64,000 bases of DNA from an uncultured Alphaproteobacteria bacterium (GTDB lineage: Bacteria; Pseudomonadota; Alphaproteobacteria; HIMB59; GCA-002718135), in contig CACLJX010000006.1 in NCBI GenBank assembly GCA_902607435.1, forward strand, positions 1 through 64,000. Reading direction: 5' to 3'. A program made the position numbers and the translations under genes. The notes beneath the pieces were generated by a model. That model did not search any database and had not been told where the DNA came from. It saw only the letters and a program-made list of their open reading frames with translations. Shown piece by piece: positions 1-11,149 of this stretch (position 1 is the first letter of the stretch; each line of letters opens with the position of its first letter).

Positions 1-762
1 GGTGCAACAGAGAATATAATTATGGCTTCTGTTTTAGCTAAAGGTAAAACTAAAATAGTTAATGCAGCAAAAGAACCAGAAATTATTGATTTGTCTATTT
101 GTTTGAATAAGATGGGAGCTAAAATTTATGGAGCAGGTAGCAATATAATTGACATTGAAGGAGTAAAAGAATTAAAAAAAACAGAACATACAATAATTTC
201 TGATAGGATTGTAGCAGGTACTTATATTATAGCAGCAATAATGTTAAACAAGAAATTTGTTGTGAAAAATTTTAATCCAGAAACATTATCACAACCAATT
301 AAAATTTTACTTCGAATGGGTGCTAATTTAATTATAGGAGATGATTATGTCAAAATAAATCCTTGTAATTCAATTGATGGAGTCAAAATTGAAACTAACC
401 CTTATCCTGGTTTTCCAACTGATTTACAGGCACAAATGATGGCACTAATGTGTTTGGCAAAGGGCAAATCTGAAATAAAAGAAAAAATATTTGAAAATAG
501 ATTTATGCACGTTCCTGAACTGAATAGACTTGGAGCTAATATAAAAGTAATAAATGATATAGCTTTTATTAAAGGCAATAGAAAGTTTAAGGGAGCACAA
601 GTAATGGCAAGTGATTTAAGGGCGAGTGTTAGTTTAGTTTTAGCAGGATTATGTGCTGAAGGAGAAACAACAGTTAATAGGGTTTATCACTTGGATAGGG
701 GATATGAAAAAATTGAGGAAATTCTGGGGAATTGTGGTCCAAAAATAATTAGATTAAAATAA
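1..762 (+). CDS. murA: UDP-N-acetylglucosamine 1-carboxyvinyltransferase (C-terminal part; 5' end outside window)
   Basis: Reading frame open from base 1 (GATENIIMASVLAKGKT...); motifs typical of MurA such as PYPGFPTDLQAQ and DLRASVSLVLAGLCAEGET. Confidence 0.95.
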   Translation, partial: GATENIIMASVLAKGKTKIVNAAKEPEIIDLSICLNKMGAKIYGAGSNIIDIEGVKELKKTEHTIISDRIVAGTYIIAAIMLNKKFVVKNFNPETLSQPIKILLRMGANLIIGDDYVKINPCNSIDGVKIETNPYPGFPTDLQAQMMALMCLAKGKSEIKEKIFENRFMHVPELNRLGANIKVINDIAFIKGNRKFKGAQVMASDLRASVSLVLAGLCAEGETTVNRVYHLDRGYEKIEEILGNCGPKIIRLK

Positions 763-813
763 TCAAACTTTTTCTAGAAGTTTTGCGATAGGTGTGTAAA
801 ACGCCTAAAAATT

Positions 814-1467
814 ATGAAAATTCAAAAAATTATCATAGCCGTGCCACGTGGCAGAATAACTAAAGAATGTAAAAATTTGTTAAATAAGACAAGTTTTGCT
901 CCTGATCCTCAGCTATTTAATGATTCTACAAGAAAATTAACTTTTAACTCAACAAATAAAAATATTGATTACATAAAGGTAAGATCATTTGATGTATGTA
1001 CTTTTGTTGCTTTTGGTGCTGCTCACTTGGGTATTGCTGGAGATGATGTTGTCCAAGAGTTTGATTATTCTGAGGTTTATGCTCCATTAGATTTAAATAT
1101 TGGTCATTGCCGTCTATCTGTTGCTGCTTTAGAAACTTTGCTTGACAAAGAAGATCCGTCAACATGGAGTAACATTAGAATAGCTACAAAATATCCAAAT
1201 ATAGCAAAAAATTTTTATGCAAAGAAAGGTGTTCAGGTAGAAGCAATAAAACTAAACGGCTCAATGGAATTAGCCCCAACACTTTCCATGTGTCGAAGAA
1301 TAGTTGATCTTGTTTCAACTGGGAAAACTTTAAAAGAAAATGGTTTAAAAGAGATTGAAAAAATTATGGATGTTCAATCTAAATTAATAGTAAATAGATC
1401 AGCTTATAAAACCAAAATAGAAGAAATTTCATCTATTATCGAAACGTTTAAAAATAATATTCCATGA
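814..1467 (+). CDS. hisG: ATP phosphoribosyltransferase, catalytic subunit
   Basis: HisG-type motifs: AVPRGRI, VRSFDVCTFVAFGAAHLGIAGDDVV, IATKYPNIAKNFYAKKGVQVE, NGSMELAP. Confidence 0.93.
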   Translation: MKIQKIIIAVPRGRITKECKNLLNKTSFAPDPQLFNDSTRKLTFNSTNKNIDYIKVRSFDVCTFVAFGAAHLGIAGDDVVQEFDYSEVYAPLDLNIGHCRLSVAALETLLDKEDPSTWSNIRIATKYPNIAKNFYAKKGVQVEAIKLNGSMELAPTLSMCRRIVDLVSTGKTLKENGLKEIEKIMDVQSKLIVNRSAYKTKIEEISSIIETFKNNIP

Positions 1468-2759
1468 AAATATTTAAACAAAAAGAAAAAAATTTTATAA
1501 ATAATATAAAATCATATTTACAATCTCGTGAAGAGGAAAATGCCGAATTAATAAATCTTAGTGTTAAAGAAATTATAAATGATGTTAAATTGCATGGTGA
1601 TAGTGCCTTAATCAAATATACAAAAAAGTTTGATAATGTTAATTTAATTAAGTCAGAAATATTAATACCTAGGAAAATGAGAGACAAAAATAAAGCAAAT
1701 ATTGATAAAAAAATAATGAAGTCATTTGAAATGGCAATTAACAATATAACTAAATTTCATAAACAACAGATGCCTCAAAATTATGAATTAGAAGAAAACA
1801 AGCTTAGAACAGGGTCTTTCTGGAAGGCTATTGATTCTGTGGGTTTATATGTGCCAGGTGGTAAAGCTGCTTATCCATCATCACTTTTAATGAATGTTAT
1901 ACCTGCTAAGGTTGCTGGTGTTAAAAGAATAATCGTTACAACTCCTTGTATAAAAGGAATAATCAATCCCTATGTGGCAGCTCTTCTGGATATTTTAGAA
2001 ATTGAAGAAGTTTACCAAATTGGCGGGGCTCAGGCAATCGCTGCTCTTGCATATGGGACAGAAACAATTAAACCCATAAATAAAATTTTTGGTCCAGGGA
2101 ATGCTTATGTTGCGAGTGCAAAAAAACAAGTTTTTGGGAAAGTAGGTATTGATCTTATTGCCGGCCCTTCAGAGATTATTGTTGTTGCAGATGAAGATAA
2201 TAATCCTGATTGGGTAGCGTCTGATTTAATAGCGCAGGCTGAGCACGATGAAAAAGCTCAGTCTATTTTGATCACCAATAACGAGATATTTTCTAAAGAA
2301 GTATTAACTAGGATTAGTATATTAGTTGAACGATTACCAAAAAAAGAAATAATTCTAAAAAGTATTAGTAATTTTGGAGCTATTTTAATTTTAGATAATT
2401 TCGATAATGCAGCAGAAATTATCAATTTAATTGGACCAGAGCATTTACATCTTCAAAACAAAGAAGCAGACAATATATTCAAAAAAATTAATAACGCAGG
2501 TAGTATTTTTATCGGGCCGTATAGCCCAGAAGTTTTTGGTGATTATATAGTTGGAACTAATCATATATTGCCAACTTTTGGTTCAGCTAAGTTTTCCTCA
2601 GGATTAGGTGTTTTAGATTTTATGACAAGAACTTCCTATGTCTATATGAATAAGGACAATTATTTACAATTATCTGACCATGTGGTTGATATGACAACAG
2701 TTGAGAAATTAGAAGGTCATAAATTGTCCGTTACAATTCGACAAAAGGATAAAAAATAA
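1464..2759 (+). CDS. hisD: Histidinol dehydrogenase
   Basis: HisD motifs: [70 protein letters not shown]; overlaps the hisG end. Confidence 0.96.
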   Translation: MKIFKQKEKNFINNIKSYLQSREEENAELINLSVKEIINDVKLHGDSALIKYTKKFDNVNLIKSEILIPRKMRDKNKANIDKKIMKSFEMAINNITKFHKQQMPQNYELEENKLRTGSFWKAIDSVGLYVPGGKAAYPSSLLMNVIPAKVAGVKRIIVTTPCIKGIINPYVAALLDILEIEEVYQIGGAQAIAALAYGTETIKPINKIFGPGNAYVASAKKQVFGKVGIDLIAGPSEIIVVADEDNNPDWVASDLIAQAEHDEKAQSILITNNEIFSKEVLTRISILVERLPKKEIILKSISNFGAILILDNFDNAAEIINLIGPEHLHLQNKEADNIFKKINNAGSIFIGPYSPEVFGDYIVGTNHILPTFGSAKFSSGLGVLDFMTRTSYVYMNKDNYLQLSDHVVDMTTVEKLEGHKLSVTIRQKDKK

Positions 2760-2790
2760 ATATAAGAATATACATATAACTGGAGAAAAG

Positions 2791-3009
2791 ATGCCAAAAG
2801 AAGGTTCAATTGAATTTCAAGGTGTAGTTTTAGAATTGCTTCCGAATGCAATGTTTAAAGTGAAACTAGAAAATGATCATGAAATACTAGCTCATTCATC
2901 TGGGAAAATGCGTAAGAATAGAATTAGAGTTTTGGCAGGAGATAAGGTTACAATTGAAATGACACCTTATGATTTAACAAAAGGACGTATTACTTTCAGA
3001 TGGAAATAG
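2791..3009 (+). CDS. infA: Translation initiation factor IF-1
   Basis: 72 aa S1-fold protein: [46 protein letters not shown]... Confidence 0.96.
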   Translation: MPKEGSIEFQGVVLELLPNAMFKVKLENDHEILAHSSGKMRKNRIRVLAGDKVTIEMTPYDLTKGRITFRWK

Positions 3010-3179
3010 AATTTCCCTTAAAGAATATTATTAATATTAGAAAAAAAAAATATAATAAGTGTCCTACTTGTAAAAAATCTTCCACTTCATCTTATATTCC
3101 TTTTTGTTCAAAAAAATGTAGTGATATTGATTTAATGAAATGGTTATCTGATGATAAATATTTAAACAATAATAAATAA
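3000..3179 (+). CDS. yacG: YacG-like zinc-binding protein (DNA gyrase inhibitor family), not in the supplied ORF track
   Basis: Hand translation of 59 aa: [59 protein letters not shown]; CxxC...CxxxC plus D-L-x-x-W pattern; ATG overlaps the infA 3' end. Confidence 0.85.
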   Translation: MEIEFPLKNIINIRKKKYNKCPTCKKSSTSSYIPFCSKKCSDIDLMKWLSDDKYLNNNK

Positions 3180-3235
3180 TTTATTTAAATAAATAATTGA
3201 AAAAAGTGATAAAACAATTTATCTAAATTTTTTTT

Positions 3236-3311
<76 letters not shown>

Positions 3312-3354
3312 TATTTTTTAATAATTATTTTTCTTACGAAATATATATTATAGT

Positions 3355-4350
3355 TTGTTAAAAATTGATTTTATGAAAAGTATTCTTGTTTTTACTAATG
3401 GTGAAAAAATAGGAGATGGACTGATAAAATTGCCTCTCTTACATGAATTAAAAAAAAGATTACCTAATACAAAAATCTATTGGATGACAGATACAGGAAT
3501 TACGATTTACAATAGCAGATTAAAAAATATTGCCTTACAATATATAGACAAAATTTTTGAAAAAGCTGAAATACAACCTTTTATTTGGAAAAAAATTTCA
3601 AAAAAATATAATTTTGAAAGTATGAAATTTGATTGCATATTTGATACTCAAAAAGCAGTAATGAGAACAATTGCTCTTAAAAGAATAAAACACGATATGT
3701 TTATTTCTTCTTCAGCAGCAGGTTTATTTTCCAGTAAAAAAATTCCAAAAAAAAATAATAAAAGAAATTATTATTTAGATGAATTAATATCTCTTGTTGA
3801 TTTAATCCATCCTGGAAAATATAAAGCTGATTTCAAAATTCCATTACCTAAAAAATTATTAGATCAATTAGATAAATTATTTGATAAAAATAAAAAATAT
3901 TTTGGTTATGCCCCAGGTGCTGGTGAAAAAAATAGAATATGGAATATTGAAAATTTTATTGAGGTTGCTCAATATTTTGAAAAAAAGAATTATAAAAGTG
4001 TATTTTTTATTGGACCAGAAGATCATTGGTTAATTAGTAAAATAAAAAAATCATTCCCACATGCTTTATACCCAGAAGAAATAATTAAAGAATTTTCTGG
4101 TCCTGAAATTGTTATGTCTTGTACTAAATATTTATCGTGTGCTTTGGCAAATGATAGCGGAGTAGGTCACATGTTATCTACACAATATTGTAATTTATTT
4201 AAACTTTTTGGCCATCATGATGCAGTAAAATTTACACCTCATAGCTCAAATATTTTTACAATTAGTTCTCAGGATTTTGGAAGCAAAGATATAAATTTTA
4301 TTCAATTAAGAGATGTAATTACTTTAATAGAAAAAAAATTGTCTATATGA
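3355..4350 (+). CDS. Glycosyltransferase family 9 (heptosyltransferase-like)
   Basis: GDGLIKLPLLHELKKRLPNTKIYWMTDTG at the N-terminus; ALANDSGVGHMLSTQYCNLFKLFG near the C-terminus; actual start may be ATG at 3373. Confidence 0.75.
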   Translation: MLKIDFMKSILVFTNGEKIGDGLIKLPLLHELKKRLPNTKIYWMTDTGITIYNSRLKNIALQYIDKIFEKAEIQPFIWKKISKKYNFESMKFDCIFDTQKAVMRTIALKRIKHDMFISSSAAGLFSSKKIPKKNNKRNYYLDELISLVDLIHPGKYKADFKIPLPKKLLDQLDKLFDKNKKYFGYAPGAGEKNRIWNIENFIEVAQYFEKKNYKSVFFIGPEDHWLISKIKKSFPHALYPEEIIKEFSGPEIVMSCTKYLSCALANDSGVGHMLSTQYCNLFKLFGHHDAVKFTPHSSNIFTISSQDFGSKDINFIQLRDVITLIEKKLSI

Positions 4351-4359
4351 ATCTAGAAC

Positions 4360-5640
4360 ATGAATTTATTTAAGAATAAAAATATAGAAAGAAAAATTGG
4401 ACCTAAATTTGGTAAAAAAATTCATAATAATTTTATAAATGAGTTCAAACCAAGACTATATGAAAACCAAATTAATTTTGATCGTATGCGAATGTATCGG
4501 CTTAATAGAGTCAGAGAACAATTATTAAAAAATGATATTGGAGCTTGTATTTTATTTGATCCTATAAATATACGTTATGCTACTGATACAACAAATATGG
4601 CCGTGTTTTCTTTTCATTTAATGACTCGTTATGTTTTTATTCCTGCAAGTGGACCGGTAATATTATTTGAGTATCCAAAATGTGAACATATATTCGAGAA
4701 TAATTGCACAATAGATGAGGTAAGGCATGTAATAAGTTGGGATTTTTTTTCATGGGGTAATAGTGTTTATCAAAAAGCATTAGAATGGGCCAAAGCTGTA
4801 GATGAATTAATGCAAAAATACAGTTCTGATAATATAAATCTTGCCATTGATGTTTGTGATCCAGCTGGAATTAATGCTTTGCAAGACAATTATGATTATA
4901 AATTATTTAATGCTCAAAAATATTTAGAAATTGCTAGATCAATAAAATCGGAAGACGAAATAGTATGTTTGCAAGCATCAATAAAAACAGCTGAAAAGGG
5001 CATATCCTTAATGCATGAAAAGCTTCAAGCTAATGTTACTGAAGAGGAATTATGGTCTTATCTTCACAAAACAAACATTGAAAATGGAGGTGAATGGATT
5101 GAAACAAGACTACTTAGTTCGGGATCACGAACGAACCCGTGGCTTCAAGAGTGCAGCAACAGAATTATTCAACAAGGTGATTTAGTTGCTTTTGATACAG
5201 ACATGGTCGGCCCATACGGATATTGTGCAGATATTTCTAGAACATTTGTAGAAGGCGGAAAGTTAAACGATGAACAAAAAAAACTTCATAATTTAGCTTA
5301 TGAAAATATAAAATATAACGAGCAGCTTATTAAACCCGGTGTGACTTTTAGAGAATTTGCTGAAAAAGCCTGGAAGCTTCCTGATAATTGTTATGATAAT
5401 CATTATCCCTGTCAGGTTCATGGCATTGGTATGTGTGATGAATGGCCATTTATAGCTTATCCAGATAAAGACTATAGTAACGGAGATTATAGCAGCGTAT
5501 TTGAGGAAAATATGGTGATTTGTGTTGAAAGTTATATTGGTGAGGTAGGAGAAAAAGAAGGAGTAAAACTAGAAGACCAGTATTTGATTACAAAAAATGG
5601 ATTAAAACTTTTAACAAACTATCCTTTAAACCAAATTTAA
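4360..5640 (+). CDS. M24-fold metalloenzyme, DddP (DMSP lyase)-like
   Basis: DPINIRYATDTTNM, GGEWIETRLLSSGSRTNPWLQECSNRIIQ, FDTDMVGPYGYCADISRTF, HGIGMCDEWPFIAYPD, VKLEDQYLIT resemble DddP more than generic Xaa-Pro peptidases; metal-ligand D/D/H/E/E positions appear retained. Confidence 0.72.
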   Translation: MNLFKNKNIERKIGPKFGKKIHNNFINEFKPRLYENQINFDRMRMYRLNRVREQLLKNDIGACILFDPINIRYATDTTNMAVFSFHLMTRYVFIPASGPVILFEYPKCEHIFENNCTIDEVRHVISWDFFSWGNSVYQKALEWAKAVDELMQKYSSDNINLAIDVCDPAGINALQDNYDYKLFNAQKYLEIARSIKSEDEIVCLQASIKTAEKGISLMHEKLQANVTEEELWSYLHKTNIENGGEWIETRLLSSGSRTNPWLQECSNRIIQQGDLVAFDTDMVGPYGYCADISRTFVEGGKLNDEQKKLHNLAYENIKYNEQLIKPGVTFREFAEKAWKLPDNCYDNHYPCQVHGIGMCDEWPFIAYPDKDYSNGDYSSVFEENMVICVESYIGEVGEKEGVKLEDQYLITKNGLKLLTNYPLNQI

Positions 5641-6263
5641 TTTTTTTTAACTAAACAAAGCCAGGCTTCTACATCTTTATTCACGATGTATGAAGACTTA
5701 GATAAATTAAGTACTTCCCATGACTTATTTTGTGATAATTCGTTAATTTTTTTATCAAATTTATACTCTGTGTATATTCCTTCATTTATTGTAAAGCAAA
5801 TATAGCCATTTTTATTTGTTACACGGATAAATTCATCTAATGCGTGTGCTTTTACGTGTCCATATGTGAATGTACCAACACATATAATAGCACCGAAATC
5901 ATTATCGTCATACTTAAGAGGTTCATTCAAATCAATTAGTTCTACAGTTTGATAAATGTTATTTGGAATGAGATTCAACATACTTTGAGAAAAATCAACT
6001 CCATAAATATTAGTAAAACCGCTTTTTTTTAATTCTATCCCAGCAAGACCTGACCCACATCCAGCATCTAGTATTTTTATATTTTTATCATGTATGTATT
6101 TATCTAAAAGCTGAACTGTATTAACAGGGGCAGTATATTCCCATTCAATCATATCTTGATTAAATTGAGCATTTTTTGTCCAATCATCATAGTATTTTAA
6201 AACTTTATCTTTAGATGTAAGCTTGTAAATTGGTAGTTTATTGTCAGTGTCTTTATTAATCAT
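5637..6263 (-). CDS. Class I SAM-dependent methyltransferase
   Basis: KNIKILDAGCGSGLAGIELKKSGFTNIYGVDFSQSML motif. Confidence 0.8.
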   Translation of the reverse strand: MINKDTDNKLPIYKLTSKDKVLKYYDDWTKNAQFNQDMIEWEYTAPVNTVQLLDKYIHDKNIKILDAGCGSGLAGIELKKSGFTNIYGVDFSQSMLNLIPNNIYQTVELIDLNEPLKYDDNDFGAIICVGTFTYGHVKAHALDEFIRVTNKNGYICFTINEGIYTEYKFDKKINELSQNKSWEVLNLSKSSYIVNKDVEAWLCLVKKN

Positions 6264-6343
6264 AGAACATTTTTTGAAGACTAAACAAATCTATTTTCAG
6301 TTCAATAAAAATATGATTAAAAAGAATTATATTTGGAGAGTGT

Positions 6344-7390
6344 ATGAGTAAAAATTTGATTTCAAGATTAAATGAAAGTCCTGTTATTTGTGCTGAAGGA
6401 TATTTATTTGCTATGGAGAGACGCGGCTATCTACAAGCTGGAGCTTTTGTACCTGAAGTAGTTTTGGAACATCCAGAAGTTGTAACACAATTACATCGTG
6501 AATTTATCCGCTCTGGATCTGATGTGGTTCAAGCTTTTACGTATTATGGACATCGTGAAAAATTAAAAATTATTGGCAAAGAAGATAAGTTAGAGGTACT
6601 GCAAAAAAACGCATTAAAAATTGCAAAAGATACAGCGAATGAATTTCCTGATTTAGACTTAATGATTGCAGGTAATGTTTCAAATACTTGTGTTTATGAC
6701 CCAAATGACAATTCAACAATTGCAGAATGTCGTAAAATGTTTGAAGAACAGGTTGCATGGGCAAAAGAAGCTGGTGTTGATTTTATTATGGCTGAAACAT
6801 TGTCTTGGCTCGAAGAAGCAAAAATTGCTCTTAAGGTAATTAAGGAAGCTGATATGATTGCTGTTACAAATATAACTATTCATCAAGAAGCAAAGACAAG
6901 AGACGGATATACGCCTGAAGATGCATGTAAGATTCTAGAAGATTTGGGTTCTGAAGTAGTTGGATTAAATTGTAGCCGTGGTCCTAAAATGACAATGAAA
7001 CTTCTACCTAAAATAAGAGAAAAGGTTTCATGTCATGTTTCTGCATTGCCAGTTCCTTATCGCACAACTGAAGAAGAACCAGGTTTTTTGAATATGACAG
7101 ATCATAACTGCGATTGTATCCCAGGCGGGAACGCTTTTCCAGTAGCACTGGATAATTTATATTGTAATAGATTTGAAATGGGAGAATTTGCAAAAGAGTG
7201 TGCTGGTAAAAATATTAATTTTATTGGAATTTGTTGTGGAGCAGAACCTCATCATGTGAGGGAAATGGCAGTAGCACTGGGCAAGAAACCTTTGTCTTAT
7301 CAATATTATCCAGACATGAGTAAGCACCAAGCTCATGGTACAGATCCACTGCTTAAAAAAGTAAATACTGACTTTGCTCTAAAATTTTAG
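6344..7390 (+). CDS. Betaine-homocysteine S-methyltransferase-like (homocysteine methyltransferase family)
   Basis: GSDVVQAFTYYGHREKL, VGLNCSRGP, NFIGICCGAEPHHVREMA (zinc-binding GxCCG type motif). Confidence 0.85.
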   Translation: MSKNLISRLNESPVICAEGYLFAMERRGYLQAGAFVPEVVLEHPEVVTQLHREFIRSGSDVVQAFTYYGHREKLKIIGKEDKLEVLQKNALKIAKDTANEFPDLDLMIAGNVSNTCVYDPNDNSTIAECRKMFEEQVAWAKEAGVDFIMAETLSWLEEAKIALKVIKEADMIAVTNITIHQEAKTRDGYTPEDACKILEDLGSEVVGLNCSRGPKMTMKLLPKIREKVSCHVSALPVPYRTTEEEPGFLNMTDHNCDCIPGGNAFPVALDNLYCNRFEMGEFAKECAGKNINFIGICCGAEPHHVREMAVALGKKPLSYQYYPDMSKHQAHGTDPLLKKVNTDFALKF

Positions 7391-7394
7391 TGTT

Positions 7395-9815
7395 TTGATG
7401 AAAGCACAGGCTAAGGTTGTAATTATTGGTGGTGGTGTTGTTGGATGTTCAATATTATTTCATTTAGCTAAATTTGGATTAAAGGATTGTATTTTATTGG
7501 AGCGGAATGAATTAACATCTGGTTCTTCCTGGCATGCTGCAGGAAATGTACACGTTATTTCGTCGGATCCAAATATTTCAAGACTAATGGCTTATACGAT
7601 TAATTTGTACAAAGAGATTGAAGAAACCTCAGGCCATTCTGTTGGTATGAAACAAAATGGTGGTTTTTATTTGGCTTCTAATGAAGCATGGCATGATTAT
7701 CTTAAAAGAGAACGTTCTAAAGCTCGCTATATGGGACTGGATCAAGAATTTATTTCTTTAGAAGATGTCGCAAAAAAAAATCCACTAATTGATCCTAAAC
7801 ACTATATTGCAGCACTCTGGGATCCCATTGATGCTGAAGTTGATCCAACAGGTGTGACTTATGCTTATGCTAAATCGGCAAAAGTACACGGAGGTAGTTA
7901 TTATACACACACCACTGTTGTGGAGACCAACCAAAGAGCGGATGGATCATGGGATGTTATTACTGAAAAAGGAAATATTCATGCAGAGATAATTATAAAT
8001 GCAGCTGGATTGTGGGCACGTGAAGTTGGACAGTTAGCCGGTGTTCATTTTCCTATTCAACCAATGGAGCATCACTATTTAATCACAGAATCAATTCCTG
8101 AGATTGAAGCACTCAGTAAGGATCAACGTCTACCAGTCGGAACAGATTTTGAAGGAAATATTTATTTTAGACAAGAAGGAAATGGAATCTTGTTAGGAAC
8201 ATATGAAGCAAAATCAACTCCTTGGCAGGTAAAAGGAACACCCGCGAATTTTGGACATGAATTACTTGAAGCAAAATTAGAAAATATACAAGACAGATTA
8301 GCTATAGGATTTAAACGCTTTCCTGCATTAGAAAAAGCTGGGATAAAAAATATTGTTAATGGACCTTTTACTTTTGGTCCTGATGGAAATCCTTTAATTG
8401 GACCAGTGCCAGGTAAAAAAAATTATTGGGCGGCAGTTGCTATAATGGCCGGGTTTTGCCAAGCTGGTGGAGTTGGCAAATCAATAGCAGAATGGATTAT
8501 TGATGGAGAACCGTCAATTGATGTATGGGCCATGGATGTTGCACGTTTTGGGAATTATGCTTCTCCTGAATATGGAACAATTAAGTCTTCTGAAAATTAT
8601 GAGCGTCGTTTTATAATGACATTTCCAAATGAAACACTTCCTAAAGGACGCAAACAAAAAACAACATCTTTATATGATCGTTTTATTGATCGTGGAGCTG
8701 TTATGGGAGATAGTTTTGGACTTGAGCATGTATTGTGGTTTGCAAATAATACAGAAAATGCACATGAAGAACCTACCTTTAAACGTTCAAGAGCACATGA
8801 ATATGTAGCTAAAGAAGTTAAAGCAGTTCGAAATGGTGTCGGGTGTTCCGAAATAGCTAATTTTGCCAAACATTTAATTACTGGCAAAGGAGCAAGAAAT
8901 TTTCTTGATTATATATTAGCAGGAACTATTCCTCACCAGGGACGAATATCACTTTCACCAATGTTATCACCTAAAGGAAAATTAATCGGAGATCTAACTG
9001 TGTCTTGTATAAATGAAGAAAAATTCATGCTTTTTGGCTCAGGTGCTCTACAAGAATCACATCGAAGATGGTTTGAAAGTTTTTTACCAAAAGAAGATGT
9101 TCAATACAAAAATTGTTCAGATGAATTACAAGGAATAGCAATCTCAGGTCCAAAATCTCGAGAGCTGTTATCAAGAATTTGTCGGGAAAATGTTTCAGAA
9201 GATTCATTGAAGTTTCTTGATATAAGAGAAACTTTTGTAGCTAGAGTCCCCTGCATATTGAATAGGATATCTTTTTCAGGAGAACTTGGTTATGAGATAT
9301 ATACAGCGCCACATTTTCACTTAAAACTTTTTGAAGAAATAGAAAGTAAGGGAGCAGAATTAGGATTAACATTGTATGGATCTAGAGCCCTAATGTCTTT
9401 GCGTTTAGAAAAAAGTTGGGGAGCATGGGGGGTAGATTATAGGCCTGATTTTACTGCTATGGAATCGGGTTTGAATCAATTTATAAATTGGAAAAAAGAT
9501 TTTATAGGAAAGAAATTAAGTATTCAGGAAAAAGAAGCCGGACCTTTAAAAAAACTATCTGTCATGGTTGTTGCAACAAAAGATATAGATGTGATTAATG
9601 ATGAAGCTATTATGAAAGATAATAAATGTGTTGGCTATGTAACTTCAGGTGGATACGCACATTATGTTCAAAAGAGTATAGCTTTTGGATATTTGCCAAT
9701 TGAATTAACAAAAAAGGATACAAAGTTAGAGATTGAAATTAACGGTCAATTTTATTCTGCAAAAGTTATAACCGAGCCTTTATACGATCCGCAGGGTTTA
9801 AAAATGAGAAGTTAA
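7395..9815 (+). CDS. FAD-dependent dimethylglycine/sarcosine dehydrogenase-like protein (DAO domain + GcvT-like folate domain)
   Basis: N-term VVIIGGGVVGCSILFHLAKFG, SSWHAAGNVH; C-term GcvT-like region SGELGYEIYTAP...LYGSRALMSLRLEKSWGAWG. Confidence 0.88.
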   Translation: MMKAQAKVVIIGGGVVGCSILFHLAKFGLKDCILLERNELTSGSSWHAAGNVHVISSDPNISRLMAYTINLYKEIEETSGHSVGMKQNGGFYLASNEAWHDYLKRERSKARYMGLDQEFISLEDVAKKNPLIDPKHYIAALWDPIDAEVDPTGVTYAYAKSAKVHGGSYYTHTTVVETNQRADGSWDVITEKGNIHAEIIINAAGLWAREVGQLAGVHFPIQPMEHHYLITESIPEIEALSKDQRLPVGTDFEGNIYFRQEGNGILLGTYEAKSTPWQVKGTPANFGHELLEAKLENIQDRLAIGFKRFPALEKAGIKNIVNGPFTFGPDGNPLIGPVPGKKNYWAAVAIMAGFCQAGGVGKSIAEWIIDGEPSIDVWAMDVARFGNYASPEYGTIKSSENYERRFIMTFPNETLPKGRKQKTTSLYDRFIDRGAVMGDSFGLEHVLWFANNTENAHEEPTFKRSRAHEYVAKEVKAVRNGVGCSEIANFAKHLITGKGARNFLDYILAGTIPHQGRISLSPMLSPKGKLIGDLTVSCINEEKFMLFGSGALQESHRRWFESFLPKEDVQYKNCSDELQGIAISGPKSRELLSRICRENVSEDSLKFLDIRETFVARVPCILNRISFSGELGYEIYTAPHFHLKLFEEIESKGAELGLTLYGSRALMSLRLEKSWGAWGVDYRPDFTAMESGLNQFINWKKDFIGKKLSIQEKEAGPLKKLSVMVVATKDIDVINDEAIMKDNKCVGYVTSGGYAHYVQKSIAFGYLPIELTKKDTKLEIEINGQFYSAKVITEPLYDPQGLKMRS

Positions 9816-11149
9816 TGCGATAGAATATCAGTTTTTGTAAAAGCACTAATTAATCTATCAACATCTTCAATATTATTATAATGAACCATACTTGAACGCA
9901 CTACACCATCTTCTGTATCAATACCCAAAGCCTTTAAACATCTCCAAGCATAAAAATTATCATTACGTAAAGCGATTCCTTGACTTACAAGAGCATCACT
10001 GACTTCTTGAGAGCTTTTGCCTTTAACGGTAAATGAAATAGTAGGAGCTCTATTTCTATTTTCAATTTTAGATTTTCCTATTAAATTTATTTTTTTTTCA
10101 GAAGAAATAAATTCTAATAATTTGTTTGCAATTTTTTCTTCGTGAACTGCTATTAGTTCATTAATTTTTTTTATTTTTGTCAAACGCGAAATGTCTTTTT
10201 TTTGAAAATGATGATTATATAAGTTATCAAAATATTCCGAGATACCTATTAAACTAGATAATTCTTCATGATTTGGACCACCTGGATTTAGAGTATATGG
10301 AATACTGTCTTCTAAAAATTCATGATTTTGATTAGGTAATCTATCCAGTATTTCTTTTTTTCCATAAAGAAGCGCTAGATGGGGACCATACGTTTTGTAC
10401 AAGCTAAAAGCATAAAAATCAACATCTAGGTCTTTAACATCTGGCAAACCATGTGGGGCATATGAAACACCATCACAAATAACAAAAGCACCATAATCAT
10501 GAGCTAATTGAGCAATGTGTTTCATATCATTAACTGAACCAACAATGTTGGAGCAATGTGTAACTGCAAGTATCTTTGTTTTAGAATTTAATAATGATTG
10601 TAAGTTTTCAATTTCTAATTCACCAGTTAAAGGATTTAATTGCCATTCTTTAATTTTAGCCCCCATATTTTTAAGTCTACGCCAAGCTCCAATATTTGCT
10701 TCATGATCTTGATTTGTAACAATTACTTCATCGCCTGGTTTTAATAGTTGCTTCATCGCATTTGATAAAACATACATATTCATAGTTGTTGAAGACCCAA
10801 TAATTATTTCATTTTCCTCAGCATTAATCATTTCGGTGAAATATCGAGTTGCCTTATCCATATTTTTTCCAGCAACATCAGACATGTCATATGAGGCATA
10901 AGGCTGAACTTTTGTTGAAATCATGAAATTATTTAAATGATCAACAACATTTTGGGGCACATAACTCCCTCCTGCATTTTCAAAAAAAGACCATTTTGAA
11001 TTTAATGGGTCATTAAATGCAGGAAATTGAGATCTTACATAATCAATATCTAATGCAATGTTTTTAATAGACAAAAAATTTCCTCTAATTATAATTAAAA
11101 AAATGTTGAGATTATTAATAAAAGTAATAATTGTAAATATCAATGACAA
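9812..11149 (-). CDS. Class V PLP aminotransferase (cysteine desulfurase-like)
   Basis: FFENAGGSYVPQNVVDHL, DQDHEANIGAWRRL, VTHCSNIVGSV, DFYAFSLYKTYGPHLALLYG; likely true start is TTG near 11074 preceded by AGAGGAA. Confidence 0.85.
   Translation of the reverse strand: MSLIFTIITFINNLNIFLIIIRGNFLSIKNIALDIDYVRSQFPAFNDPLNSKWSFFENAGGSYVPQNVVDHLNNFMISTKVQPYASYDMSDVAGKNMDKATRYFTEMINAEENEIIIGSSTTMNMYVLSNAMKQLLKPGDEVIVTNQDHEANIGAWRRLKNMGAKIKEWQLNPLTGELEIENLQSLLNSKTKILAVTHCSNIVGSVNDMKHIAQLAHDYGAFVICDGVSYAPHGLPDVKDLDVDFYAFSLYKTYGPHLALLYGKKEILDRLPNQNHEFLEDSIPYTLNPGGPNHEELSSLIGISEYFDNLYNHHFQKKDISRLTKIKKINELIAVHEEKIANKLLEFISSEKKINLIGKSKIENRNRAPTISFTVKGKSSQEVSDALVSQGIALRNDNFYAWRCLKALGIDTEDGVVRSSMVHYNNIEDVDRLISAFTKTDILSH

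Noticed and set aside
944-1165. Antisense ORFs in the track (e.g. 944-1165, 8597-8887, 23100-23399, 42758-43006)
   Set aside because: They lie opposite strongly supported genes and show no recognisable domains; treated as spurious.
3171-3200. AT-only inverted repeat between yacG and tRNA-Phe as a terminator
   Set aside because: No GC stem and no clear T-run; expected by chance in such AT-rich sequence.
4360-5640. Ectoine hydrolase (DoeA) or generic Xaa-Pro aminopeptidase
   Set aside because: The GGEWIETRLLSSGSRTNPWLQEC and HGIGMCDEWP blocks fit DddP better, and no ectoine genes are nearby.
6264-6343. Possible SAM-type riboswitch upstream of the BHMT-like gene
   Set aside because: SAM-V riboswitches are known upstream of such genes in marine bacteria, but no matching core or convincing pairing was seen in this 80-bp AT-rich gap.
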